Below are positions 1 through 6,373 of a stretch of DNA of 19,028 nt, piece by piece (position 1 is the stretch's first letter; each line of letters begins with the position of its first letter). The notes below the pieces were generated by a model. That model was given only the letters and a program-made list of their open reading frames with translations. It was not told the DNA's origin and made no database searches. A program made the translations under genes and the position numbers. The stretch is from the NCBI GenBank assembly GCA_023397905.1, contig JAEWSZ010000123.1:1-19028 (forward strand). The letters run 5' to 3'. The DNA is from Bacillota bacterium (lineage in GTDB: Bacteria > Bacillota > Clostridia > Acetivibrionales > DSM-1351).

Positions 1-511
1 AAACCTTGATATGACAGATCCCCAGGGGGACAAGCTGGCGCTTTCCGTTCTGGAGGACATGGGCGCGAAGGTATCTTATGATGAAAACAGTGTAACCATA
101 AAAGGTAATAAACTCAAGGGAAGGACCATAGATATGAATTCCATCCCGGATGCTCTGCCCGCTATGGCGGTAGCCGCGTGCTTTGCGGAAGGGGAGACCA
201 GACTGGTAAATGTTCCCCAGGCCAGACTTAAGGAAACGGACAGGATCAGCGTCATGTGCGGTGAGCTTACAAAAATGGGGGCTGATATAGAGGAACTGCC
301 GGACGGCCTTGTAATCAGGGAGAGCAGGTTGAAGGGCTGCAGAGTGAACGGCCACGACGACCACAGGGTGGTCATGGCTCTGGCAATTGCAGGACTCAAC
401 TGCCGGGGGGATACGGTAATTGACACGGCTGAGGCCATGAATGTCACGTTTCCCGGGTTTGTGGATTGTATCAGGAGCTGCGGAGGCCATATTGCTTTAA
501 GTGCGGAATGA
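1..511 (+). CDS. aroA: 3-phosphoshikimate 1-carboxyvinyltransferase (EPSP synthase), 3' part
   Basis: This is the C-terminal part of EPSP synthase. The reading frame is open to the left edge (first whole codon at 2), so the N-terminal part lies outside the window. The enzyme transfers enolpyruvyl from PEP to shikimate-3-phosphate, the sixth step of the shikimate pathway, in the cytoplasm. Visible family marks are an ALPAMAVAACFA helix, the LKETDR motif holding the active-site arginine, GHDDHRVVMA corresponding to the DHR motif, and a closing VTFPGF segment. The stop at 509-511 is followed after 31 bases by aroC, and then by aroK, so the three genes form a shikimate operon. Nothing in the visible part looks degenerate. 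Confidence 0.93.
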   Translation, partial: NLDMTDPQGDKLALSVLEDMGAKVSYDENSVTIKGNKLKGRTIDMNSIPDALPAMAVAACFAEGETRLVNVPQARLKETDRISVMCGELTKMGADIEELPDGLVIRESRLKGCRVNGHDDHRVVMALAIAGLNCRGDTVIDTAEAMNVTFPGFVDCIRSCGGHIALSAE

Positions 512-542
512 TTTGACTTTAATAGATTTTTGGAGGTTACTT

Positions 543-1721
543 ATGGTTGGAAATACATTTGGAAGGATATTCCGTGTGACAACATGCGGGGAATCCTACT
601 CAGGCGCTTTCAGAAAGAGCGAAGCAATCCCCAGGGAGCTCTGGGGAGGTCTTGCAGTCATAGTGGACGGTGTGCCAGCAGGTATAAAGATCACCTCGGA
701 GATAATACAGGAGGAGCTTGACAAGAGGAAGCCAGGCCAGTCCAAGCTTCACACTCCCAGGTCCGAGGCGGACAGGGTATACATTTTTTCCGGCGTAATG
801 CAGGATGACAGGACCACAGGCGCGCCTGTGTGCATGCTTATTCCAAGCAGTGACATAGGGGATAAGCATATAGAGCAGCACCGCGGGAATAAGGACCTCC
901 TGAGGCCGGGACAGGCGGCCTACACCTATTACAAGAAGTACGGAGAGCATTCCGACTATCTTGGGGCCGGCAGGGCTTCCGCCAGGGAAACGGCCGCCAG
1001 GGTGGCAGGAGGAGCGGTGGCGAAGCAGGTACTGGACAGAATGGGCATCGATGTAATAGCCTATACGGTTGAATCCCATGGGATCAAGGCGGGGCCCTTT
1101 ACTTACGAGGTTGCCAAACAGAATTACAGGACAAATGAAATAAACTGCCCTGACCCGGAGATGGCAAAGCTTATGATAGAAGATCTTCTCAAGGTCATGC
1201 AGGAGCAGGATTCCTGCGGGGGAGCAATAGAGATCATAGCCAAGGGCGTTCCGGCAGGGCTGGGAGAGCCTGTATTTGATAAGCTCAGCGCTACGATTGC
1301 CCACGGCCTCATGTCAATCGGCGGAGTTAAGGGTATAGAGATAGGAGAAGGCTTTGGGGTTGCTTCAAAGAAAGGCTCCGAAATTAACGACACGCCGTAT
1401 TACGACGAGGAAACAGGACGCATCAGGTTCAGGACAAACAGGGCCGGAGGCTTGCTGGGAGGCATCTCAAACGGTGAAGAGATCCGTATCCGGGTGGCGG
1501 TGAAACCCACGCCAACAATACTGAAGGATCAGCTAACGGTAAATGTGTCAACGCTGGAACCGGTGGTTCATAAATTTGCCTCGAGAAGTGATCCGTCCCT
1601 TGTGCCGAGAGTGTATTCCATATGCGAGTCCATGGTCAGAATGGCTCTGCTGGACAGTATATTGCTGTCGTCTGGAATGAGGAGCGCCACAGATATGGAT
1701 GCCAGGTGGGACAGTTTATGA
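543..1721 (+). CDS. aroC: Chorismate synthase homologue lacking the conserved histidines
   Basis: A 392-aa protein of the chorismate synthase family, which converts EPSP to chorismate with reduced FMN. The start at 543 is chosen because GGAGG at 532-536 lies 6 bases upstream and the protein then opens with the family's typical GNTFGRIFRVTT. Family hallmarks present include RKPGQSK, SARETAARVAGGA, the VPAGLGEPVFDKL block, MSIGGVKGIEIGEGF and LGGISNGEEIRIRVAVKPT. Three normally histidine positions are changed. GESHG reads GESYSG (Tyr19) and is followed by about 14 extra residues. RPGHAD reads RPGQAA (Gln124). RHDP reads RSDP (Ser349). The frame is otherwise intact, so this is not an obvious pseudogene. 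It is either a diverged paralogue or an unusual lineage form. The stop overlaps the aroK start (ATGA), which implies translational coupling. Confidence 0.85.
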   Translation: MVGNTFGRIFRVTTCGESYSGAFRKSEAIPRELWGGLAVIVDGVPAGIKITSEIIQEELDKRKPGQSKLHTPRSEADRVYIFSGVMQDDRTTGAPVCMLIPSSDIGDKHIEQHRGNKDLLRPGQAAYTYYKKYGEHSDYLGAGRASARETAARVAGGAVAKQVLDRMGIDVIAYTVESHGIKAGPFTYEVAKQNYRTNEINCPDPEMAKLMIEDLLKVMQEQDSCGGAIEIIAKGVPAGLGEPVFDKLSATIAHGLMSIGGVKGIEIGEGFGVASKKGSEINDTPYYDEETGRIRFRTNRAGGLLGGISNGEEIRIRVAVKPTPTILKDQLTVNVSTLEPVVHKFASRSDPSLVPRVYSICESMVRMALLDSILLSSGMRSATDMDARWDSL

Positions 1722-2227
1722 GAGAAAATACCACCGGCGGAAATATTATTTTGATCGGTATGCCGGGAACCGGAAAAACCACAGTGGGCAAGCTTCTGGC
1801 AGACGCGCTTTCATACGGCTTTGTGGATACCGATCAGTTCATAACCGGCAGAACAGGCAAGACGCCGAGGCAGATAGTTGAAAGTGAAGGCAGGGAAAGA
1901 TTTCTTGAAATTCAGGATGAGGCTGTTGAAGCACTGGATTGTGAAAATTGTGTCATATCCACCGGAGGGGGCCTTGTCCACAGCCATGTGGCTATGACGC
2001 GGCTTAAGGCAATGGGAATAGTTATTTTTCTGAACACCGGTTATGAAATCATTGAAGAGAGAATGGATGCTTCGAGAAAGCTGGTACGTGCAGGCGGGTC
2101 TTTGAGGGAACTGTATGATGAAAGAATTCCCTTATATAATAAATACGCGGATGCAGTTGTAAGCTGCGACAACACCGAACCGCAGCTATTATGTAAAAAG
2201 ATACTTGAGCTTGCCGGTAAACCTTGA
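1718..2227 (+). CDS. aroK: Shikimate kinase family protein
   Basis: A 169-aa P-loop kinase of the shikimate kinase family, expected to phosphorylate shikimate with ATP. The start at 1718 overlaps the aroC stop by four bases (ATGA). Residues 11-24 hold the Walker A motif (IGMPGTGKTT), followed by FVDTD with the substrate/Mg aspartates and STGGG near residue 87. The C-terminal LRELYDERIPLYNKYAD resembles a clostridial/spirochaete subgroup of the family. The segment that usually reads GExxFRxxE, with a shikimate-binding arginine, reads GRERFLEIQ here, so the arginine is a leucine. Its place behind aroA and aroC supports the shikimate assignment, but the substrate is less certain than the fold. 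Confidence 0.82.
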   Translation: MRENTTGGNIILIGMPGTGKTTVGKLLADALSYGFVDTDQFITGRTGKTPRQIVESEGRERFLEIQDEAVEALDCENCVISTGGGLVHSHVAMTRLKAMGIVIFLNTGYEIIEERMDASRKLVRAGGSLRELYDERIPLYNKYADAVVSCDNTEPQLLCKKILELAGKP

Positions 2228-2291
2228 GCAAGCCGTCAGGTATATGCATTAATGTATTAATTATTAAATGAAAAGGGTTAGAAGAGATATA

Positions 2292-3041
2292 ATGGGTAGA
2301 ATTAAGGTTTTAATTGCAGATGATAATCAAGTTGCTGCAAGATCACTTTTTGATAAGTTGAGTATTTTTAAGGATTTTCAGATTATAGATATTGCAAAAG
2401 ATGGCTTTGAGGCCATAGAGCTCATTAACAGGGAAAAACCGGATGTGGTTTTGCTGGATATAATCATGCCAAAACTGGATGGGATAGGTGTCCTGGAGTA
2501 CTTCAGGATGGTTTCTGGCGGGAGCAGGCCCGTATTCATAGTTTTCTCGGCCATCAGCCAGGAAAACTATATTTCAAAGGTAATGAATCTGGGAGCGGAT
2601 TATTACATAATCAAGCCTTTTGACGTAACCGTCATAGCCGAGAGAATACAGCAGCTGTATTTTGATACCAACATAAGGCAGTATACGCAGGGAGAAGTTC
2701 AGGAAAGTGCTTCCAGAGGGCTTAAAAGCAGGCATGACGACGAATTAAAGGTCCTGGCCACAAAGTATATGCGAGAGTATGGGCTGAAAGCTCATATGAC
2801 CGGATATTGCTATATAAGGGATATAGTCACCGAGTCCTTTGACAGCTATTGCCGGAACGGCACTTTGCCCAAGGGGATATTCAGAGAAATCGCGGGTAAA
2901 AACAATGTGACCATTCAAAAGGTGGAAAGAGCCGTACGGAATTGCATTGAAAATGTGCCGGGAAATGGCGAAATCAGTAAAAAACCTACAAATTCACAGG
3001 TAATTTGTCAACTTATAGAAAAAATAAGGATCAATAATTAG
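2292..3041 (+). CDS. spo0A: Spo0A-family response regulator
   Basis: A 249-aa two-domain regulator. Residues 1-120 form a CheY-like receiver with the acidic pair in IADDN, the phosphorylation site in VVLLDIIMPKLDG, and the conserved lysine in IIKPFD. Residues about 150-249 match the Spo0A DNA-binding domain (YGLKAHMTGYCYIRDIV, then KVERAVRNCIEN, ending KPTNSQVI). In sporulating Bacillota, phosphorylated Spo0A is the master regulator of entry into sporulation. ATG 2292 is preferred over ATG 2268 because it gives the family's usual N-terminus and has purine-rich GAAGAG just upstream. The C-terminal domain is about a dozen residues short where Spo0A usually carries an FGYT segment. The usual upstream neighbour spoIVB is absent; aroK is there instead. 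It could be the true Spo0A or a paralogue. Confidence 0.82.
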   Translation: MGRIKVLIADDNQVAARSLFDKLSIFKDFQIIDIAKDGFEAIELINREKPDVVLLDIIMPKLDGIGVLEYFRMVSGGSRPVFIVFSAISQENYISKVMNLGADYYIIKPFDVTVIAERIQQLYFDTNIRQYTQGEVQESASRGLKSRHDDELKVLATKYMREYGLKAHMTGYCYIRDIVTESFDSYCRNGTLPKGIFREIAGKNNVTIQKVERAVRNCIENVPGNGEISKKPTNSQVICQLIEKIRINN

Positions 3042-3066
3042 AAAAATAGAATATTTATATAATACA

Positions 3067-3096
3067 AAAAGCCCCGACTTTGACATCAGGGCTTTT
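3067..3096. terminator. Bidirectional terminator between spo0A and hup
   Basis: AAAAGCCC (3067-3074) pairs perfectly with GGGCTTTT (3089-3096). The A-run on one side and T-run on the other let it serve both the rightward spo0A transcript and the leftward hup transcript. Confidence 0.85.
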
Positions 3097-3124
3097 ATGT
3101 AGTTGCCTGTATGAACGGCGGTGA

Positions 3125-3403
3125 TTACTTCTTGTTAACGTTATCCTTTAACCCTTTACCAGCCTTAAATACCGGTGCCTTTGAAGCTGGGATTGTGATT
3201 TCTTTCTTAGTCTGGGGATTTCTTCCCTTTCTTGCAGCTCTTACTCTTACTTCGAAGGTTCCGAAGCCAACCAAAGTAACTTTGTCGCCACCCTTGAGGG
3301 TATCCTCGACTGAAGAAATGAATGCATTCAATGCAGCTTCACTGTTCTTCTTGTTCAAGCCTGATTTTGAAGCAATTGAGTTAATTAAATCTGATTTATT
3401 CAT
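3125..3403 (-). CDS. hup: HU-family DNA-binding protein
   Basis: A 92-aa HU histone-like protein, a homodimeric nucleoid protein that bends and compacts DNA. The whole length matches the family. It starts MNKSDLINSIA, has the GFGTFEVRVRAARKGRNPQT signature leading into the DNA-binding beta-arm, and ends APVFKAGKGLKD. The start is set by AGGAGG (complement of 3411-3416), 7 bases upstream of the ATG. The gene faces spo0A and shares its terminator. A good sigma-A promoter sits about 35-60 bases upstream of the start. Confidence 0.96.
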   Translation of the reverse strand: MNKSDLINSIASKSGLNKKNSEAALNAFISSVEDTLKGGDKVTLVGFGTFEVRVRAARKGRNPQTKKEITIPASKAPVFKAGKGLKDNVNKK

Positions 3404-3435
3404 TATACAACCTCCTAAAAATGGAATTCGACATT

Positions 3436-3464
3436 ATTTTATAATGAAAGTTGGCTAAAGTCAA
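3436..3464 (-). promoter_or_regulatory. Promoter of hup
   Basis: On the minus strand TTGACT (3459-3464) and TAAAAT (3436-3441) are separated by 17 bases, followed by a short AT-rich leader to the hup ribosome binding site. Confidence 0.65.
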
Positions 3465-3528
3465 GCCTTTGAAGGCAAAATAGTTAATTTGTACCAGCAA
3501 AATAGGAAATATTATTACAATTTCCGTA

Positions 3529-3912
3529 CTAATTTGGGACAACGTGTATATCAACGTCAGTTAAATTGGCCTTTAACGATTTATAAAAATAGTTTTCACT
3601 ATGATCACCTTTGGAGTCACCCATTACCAACAGATCAATTTTATTTTCACGGGCGTAGCCGGCAATTGTTTCTACGATATTGTCCGATCTCAGTACGGTA
3701 AGGTTTGCACCGACAGATTTCGCAATACCGAAAAGATACTCCAGCGCTTCTCCTTCTTTATCGTTATCCAGAAAACTCCAGCTGTTTTTTGCCACATGTA
3801 TTATAAATATTGAATCTTTCTCATTAGAAAACTCCAGTGCCTTCTTTATCAGCCGTTCACAGGTTTTCTGCTGAGTTACGCAAACTAAAATATTGCTTAC
3901 AGACGGGTCCAA
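3529..3912 (-). CDS. Universal stress protein family protein (KdpD-type USP domain)
   Basis: A 127-aa single-domain universal stress protein. The N-terminus (NILVCVTQQKTCERLIKKA) and the stretch around DNIVETIAGYARENKIDLLVMGDS resemble the USP domain found in KdpD sensor kinases. The usual nucleotide-binding G-2X-G-9X-G(S/T) ending is degenerate (MGDSKGDHSENYFYKSL), so ATP binding is doubtful. The start codon is TTG (complement of 3910-3912), fixed by a strong AAAGGAGG (complement of 3920-3927) exactly 7 bases upstream. It reads toward hup and diverges from the fumarase genes. The role is probably a small stress or signal protein; no specific partner is visible. Confidence 0.75.
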   Translation of the reverse strand: MDPSVSNILVCVTQQKTCERLIKKALEFSNEKDSIFIIHVAKNSWSFLDNDKEGEALEYLFGIAKSVGANLTVLRSDNIVETIAGYARENKIDLLVMGDSKGDHSENYFYKSLKANLTDVDIHVVPN

Positions 3913-4004
3913 TTAATAACCTCCTTTCCCACATATCCATTATACTAAAATATTATTGTGTTGTCTTGATTATAAATATTTGTTTTCAAATAATTCAAAC
4001 AATT

Positions 4005-4019
4005 AAAACAGTCTGTTTT
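4005..4019. promoter_or_regulatory. 15-bp palindrome, possible operator
   Basis: AAAACAG-T-CTGTTTT is a perfect palindrome with 7-bp arms. It lies in the divergent gap between the usp and fumarase genes, about 20 bases upstream of the putative fumarase -35 box, a typical place for a regulator site. The binding protein is unknown. Confidence 0.45.
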
Positions 4020-4037
4020 GATAAGGCTCTTTTTAGG

Positions 4038-4067
4038 TTGTTTTATTGTGATGAATTTATGTATAAT
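4038..4067 (+). promoter_or_regulatory. Putative promoter of the fumarase operon
   Basis: TTGTTT (4038-4043) and a perfect TATAAT (4062-4067) are 18 bases apart. This gives a leader of about 100 bases before the alpha-subunit start. Confidence 0.55.
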
Positions 4068-4109
4068 TAAATATGTTGATTTTAGTATGAATTTAAATTT
4101 GATATACAA

Positions 4110-4161
4110 GGGACGAGATTTCACAAAAAAGCGGAATACACAGCCTGAAGCGTCCCTTTTT
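4110..4161 (+). promoter_or_regulatory. Terminator-like hairpin in the fumarase leader
   Basis: GGGACG (4110-4115) pairs with CGTCCC (4151-4156) across a 35-base loop and is followed at once by five T. The ribosome binding site begins only about 4 bases later (4165-4169). The layout suggests an attenuator or a structure that affects translation. The long loop weakens the case for a simple terminator. Confidence 0.4.
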
Positions 4162-4173
4162 GACGGAGGCGGC

Positions 4174-5016
4174 ATGAAAAATATTGACGTAAACACAATC
4201 ATTGAAGCAGTGGGCAGCCTGTGCATGAGTGCAAATTATTTTCTGAACGGGGATATAAAGCGGGCCATGCAGCATGGTCTTGAATGCGAGCAATCGCCCA
4301 TAGGCTCCGAGGTACTGGAAAAACTGCTGTTGAATGCCGAGCTGGCTGCGCAGAAAAAGGTTGCCATATGCCAGGATACGGGTATGGCGGTGGTATTTGC
4401 AACAGTGGGCCAGGAAGTGCACATAGCCGGGGGCTCGCTGACCGACGCCATAAACGAGGGAGTGCGGAGAGGATACGAAGAGGGCTATCTGAGAAAATCC
4501 GTGGTGGGTGATCCTATTGAGCGGGTCAACACAGGCGACAATACTCCGGCTGTAATACACTATGAGATCGTACCAGGTGATGCCCTGAAGCTGGAACTGG
4601 CCCCAAAGGGCTTCGGAAGTGAAAATATGAGCGCCCTGAAGATGCTGAAGCCTTCTGACGGCATAGAGGGAGTGAAGACTTTTATACTGGAAACAGTGGA
4701 CAAAGCGGGCCCCAATCCATGTCCCCCAATAGTTGTGGGAGTGGGAATAGGGGGGACCATGGAAAAAGCTTCTCTCCTGGCCAAAAGGGCTCTGCTGAGA
4801 CCTGTGGACAAGCGCAGCGGCATAGAATATGTGAGAAAGCTGGAGGAGGAAATGCTCCTGAGGATCAATGAGCTTGGCATTGGGCCTGCGGGACTCGGAG
4901 GCACCAACACCGCGCTGGCTGTCAATGTGGAAACCTATCCGACGCACATAGCGGGCTTGCCTGTGGCGGTAAATATCAACTGCCATGTGACGCGGCATGC
5001 TGAGATAACTTTATAA
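4174..5016 (+). CDS. Fumarate hydratase class I, alpha subunit (TtdA-type)
   Basis: A 280-aa alpha subunit of a two-subunit [4Fe-4S] hydro-lyase, matching the normal size. The frame is open from 4018, but ATG 4174 is chosen because GGAGG (4165-4169) lies 4 bases upstream and the protein then begins like the family. Three cysteines suited to cluster ligation are present, in ICQDTG, GPNPCPP and INCHVTRHA. Other marks are GGTMEKASLLAKRAL and GLGGTNTALAVNVE. With the next gene it should interconvert fumarate and malate in the anaerobic C4 branch. L-tartrate dehydratase is a close relative and cannot be excluded from sequence alone. Confidence 0.9.
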   Translation: MKNIDVNTIIEAVGSLCMSANYFLNGDIKRAMQHGLECEQSPIGSEVLEKLLLNAELAAQKKVAICQDTGMAVVFATVGQEVHIAGGSLTDAINEGVRRGYEEGYLRKSVVGDPIERVNTGDNTPAVIHYEIVPGDALKLELAPKGFGSENMSALKMLKPSDGIEGVKTFILETVDKAGPNPCPPIVVGVGIGGTMEKASLLAKRALLRPVDKRSGIEYVRKLEEEMLLRINELGIGPAGLGGTNTALAVNVETYPTHIAGLPVAVNINCHVTRHAEITL

Positions 5017-5109
5017 ATGGGAATCAAGAATGGGAATCCAGCTTTGCACAGGAATTGATTTCTTTGCGTCGGCAAAAGGCGCAAGCGGGGTTCCCGGTAA
5101 TTATTTGCA

Positions 5110-5126
5110 TACGCGTTTTATGCGTA
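5110..5126 (+). repeat. Small inverted repeat in the alpha-beta gap
   Basis: TACGC (5110-5114) and GCGTA (5122-5126) flank a 7-base loop directly before the beta-subunit ribosome binding site. In the 122-base gap between the two fumarase genes this hairpin could tune beta-subunit translation. The stem is short, so the function is uncertain. Confidence 0.3.
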
Positions 5127-5138
5127 GGGAGGGACTAT

Positions 5139-5693
5139 ATGCATCATAATATAATTGCACCATTTAGCCGGGAAGCTGTAAAGAATTTTAAAGCAGGTGA
5201 TACCATTTCGCTCAGCGGAGTGATATATACCGCACGGGATGCGGCTCACAAAAAGCTGATAGAGCTGCTTGAACAGAATAAACCGCTGCCCTTTGACATA
5301 GAGAACCAGACCATTTATTATGTGGGCCCGTGCCCTTCAAGAGAGGGGGAAGTCATCGGCTCCGCCGGGCCTACCACAAGCTACAGAATGGATGCCTACG
5401 CCCCGGCGCTCATAGAGCTGGGCCAGACCGGTATGATAGGAAAAGGGCTTAGAGGCGTGAACGTCATTGAGGCCATGAAAAAATTCGGAGCGGTATACTT
5501 TGGAGCGATAGGTGGGGCCGGAGCACTGATGGCCCAAAGGATTAAAAGCCAGGAAATCATAGCTTTCCCCGAATTGGGGGCTGAAGCGGTAAGAAGGCTG
5601 GAGGTGGAAGAACTGCCTCTGACAGTGATAATCGACTGCTACGGAAATAATTTGTATGAGACAGGTAAGGCGGAGTACAGAAAATGCAGGTAA
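5139..5693 (+). CDS. Fumarate hydratase class I, beta subunit (TtdB-type)
   Basis: A 184-aa beta subunit partner of the preceding gene. Family marks are the N-terminal LSGVIYTARDAAHKKLIELLEQ, then IYYVGPCPSREGEVIGSAGPTTSYRMD in the middle, GMIGKGLRG, and the GAVYFGAIGGAGALMAQ segment. The ATG at 5139 has GGAGG at 5128-5132, 6 bases upstream, and gives the usual family length; the open frame upstream to 5055 is not needed. It sits 122 bases behind the alpha gene with no terminator between, so the two are probably co-transcribed. Confidence 0.9.
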   Translation: MHHNIIAPFSREAVKNFKAGDTISLSGVIYTARDAAHKKLIELLEQNKPLPFDIENQTIYYVGPCPSREGEVIGSAGPTTSYRMDAYAPALIELGQTGMIGKGLRGVNVIEAMKKFGAVYFGAIGGAGALMAQRIKSQEIIAFPELGAEAVRRLEVEELPLTVIIDCYGNNLYETGKAEYRKCR

Positions 5694-5756
5694 GCGCCAA
5701 ACATTATGTAAATCAAAAGCTAAACATTATCTGTATATTTTTAAAAGCTATTAGTG

Positions 5757-5876
5757 TATAATGAAATTATCAATGTTAATAGATATGAATCATATTTACA
5801 TCTATTAACATATATCAGTTATATTTCATCAGTTTAATTGATATAAAATATTAATTGAACCGCAATTGTTAATTGA
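5757..5876 (+). promoter_or_regulatory. Structured upstream region of the DUF1858 gene
   Basis: The 233-base AT-rich gap holds no gene. It contains a TATAAT (5757-5762) without a clear -35, then a 12-bp inverted repeat (5773-5784 with 5800-5811, core TGTTAATAGAT / ATCTATTAACA). Three direct repeats of TTAATTGA follow at 5834, 5851 and 5869, spaced 17 and 18 bases. The pattern suggests regulator binding or an RNA stem in the leader; no known operator is recognised with confidence. Confidence 0.4.
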
Positions 5877-5926
5877 CAGTTGAGTAATATTTTATCTGAG
5901 TTTTAAATTTAAAGGGGGTTTATCAT

Positions 5927-6130
5927 ATGGCTAAGGTTACAAAGGATATGATTATTTCCGATGTTTTGGGTATTGACAGGGGAACCGTGCCCATATTTCT
6001 AAACAGCGGAATGCATTGTCTGGGATGTCCGTCCTCATCAGGGGAAAGTATCGAAGACGCCTGTGCCATCCATGGTATCGATGCGGACCAGCTTATAGCT
6101 GATCTCAATGATTATCTGGAAGGAAAGTAA
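5927..6130 (+). CDS. DUF1858 domain-containing protein
   Basis: A 67-aa protein covering a DUF1858 domain. This family is found alone or fused to hybrid-cluster and other redox proteins, and is thought to act through a disulfide/CxxC pair. The MITKDMI-like start (KVTKDMIISDVLGIDRGTVPIFLNSGMHCLGCPSS) carries Cys-x-x-Cys at HCLGCP, and a third cysteine follows in EDACAIHG. A strong GGGGG (5914-5918) sits 8 bases before the ATG. The gene is monocistronic, closed by a terminator right behind it. The partner and reaction are unknown. Confidence 0.85.
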   Translation: MAKVTKDMIISDVLGIDRGTVPIFLNSGMHCLGCPSSSGESIEDACAIHGIDADQLIADLNDYLEGK

Positions 6131-6150
6131 TTTCAATTTTTATTTGACGG

Positions 6151-6186
6151 AAAAACAGGTCAGCTCCTATTGGCGGCCTGTTTTTA
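6151..6186 (+). terminator. Terminator after the DUF1858 gene
   Basis: AAAAACAGGTC (6151-6161) pairs with GGCCTGTTTTT (6175-6185), with one G-U pair, and ends in a T-run. It separates the gene from the purA promoter. Confidence 0.85.
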
Positions 6187-6211
6187 GTTTTGCTGCGGGG
6201 ATTTTCTTAGG

Positions 6212-6240
6212 TTGAATAATATTCTTCACTAAGTTATAAT
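6212..6240 (+). promoter_or_regulatory. Promoter of purA
   Basis: TTGAAT (6212-6217) and a perfect TATAAT (6235-6240) are 17 bases apart. Transcription would start near 6247, leaving a leader of about 127 bases before purA. Confidence 0.75.
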
Positions 6241-6267
6241 TTAATAGGTTAATTTAGCAAATTATCA

Positions 6268-6330
6268 GGCTGCAATATCCGGGTATCATATGTTGCCGGC
6301 TGCAATGATTTCCGCCTGCATAAAAGGCGG
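6268..6330 (+). promoter_or_regulatory. purA 5' leader with repeat pair and hairpin
   Basis: GGCTGCAAT occurs twice (6268-6276 and 6298-6306), 30 bases apart. It is followed by a strong hairpin CCGCCT/AGGCGG (6312-6317 with 6325-6330). There is no T-run after the hairpin, so it is not a plain terminator. It does not match the purine riboswitch pattern. It may be an RNA or DNA control element. Confidence 0.35.
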
Positions 6331-6373
6331 CGTCGGGATAGTATTTGCATTTAATATACAGGAGGATTATATA

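Noticed and set aside
501..542. Upstream GTG start extending aroC by 14 codons
   Set aside because: GTG 501 overlaps aroA and lacks a ribosome binding site; ATG 543 has a well-spaced GGAGG and the family N-terminus.
597..660. Frameshift as the explanation for the altered AroC motif
   Set aside because: No other frame restores GESHG, and the sequence on both sides is in one frame, so the insertion is in-frame.
600..1304. Long minus-strand open frame across aroC
   Set aside because: It is antisense to a clearly coding gene, has no ribosome binding site and resembles no family.
4093..4998. 301-codon minus-strand frame across the fumarase alpha gene
   Set aside because: It is a shadow of a strongly conserved enzyme gene; its composition is odd (many His/Gln/Arg) and no start signal is present.
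6247..6373. Purine riboswitch before purA
   Set aside because: The conserved core bases and three-way junction pattern are not visible.
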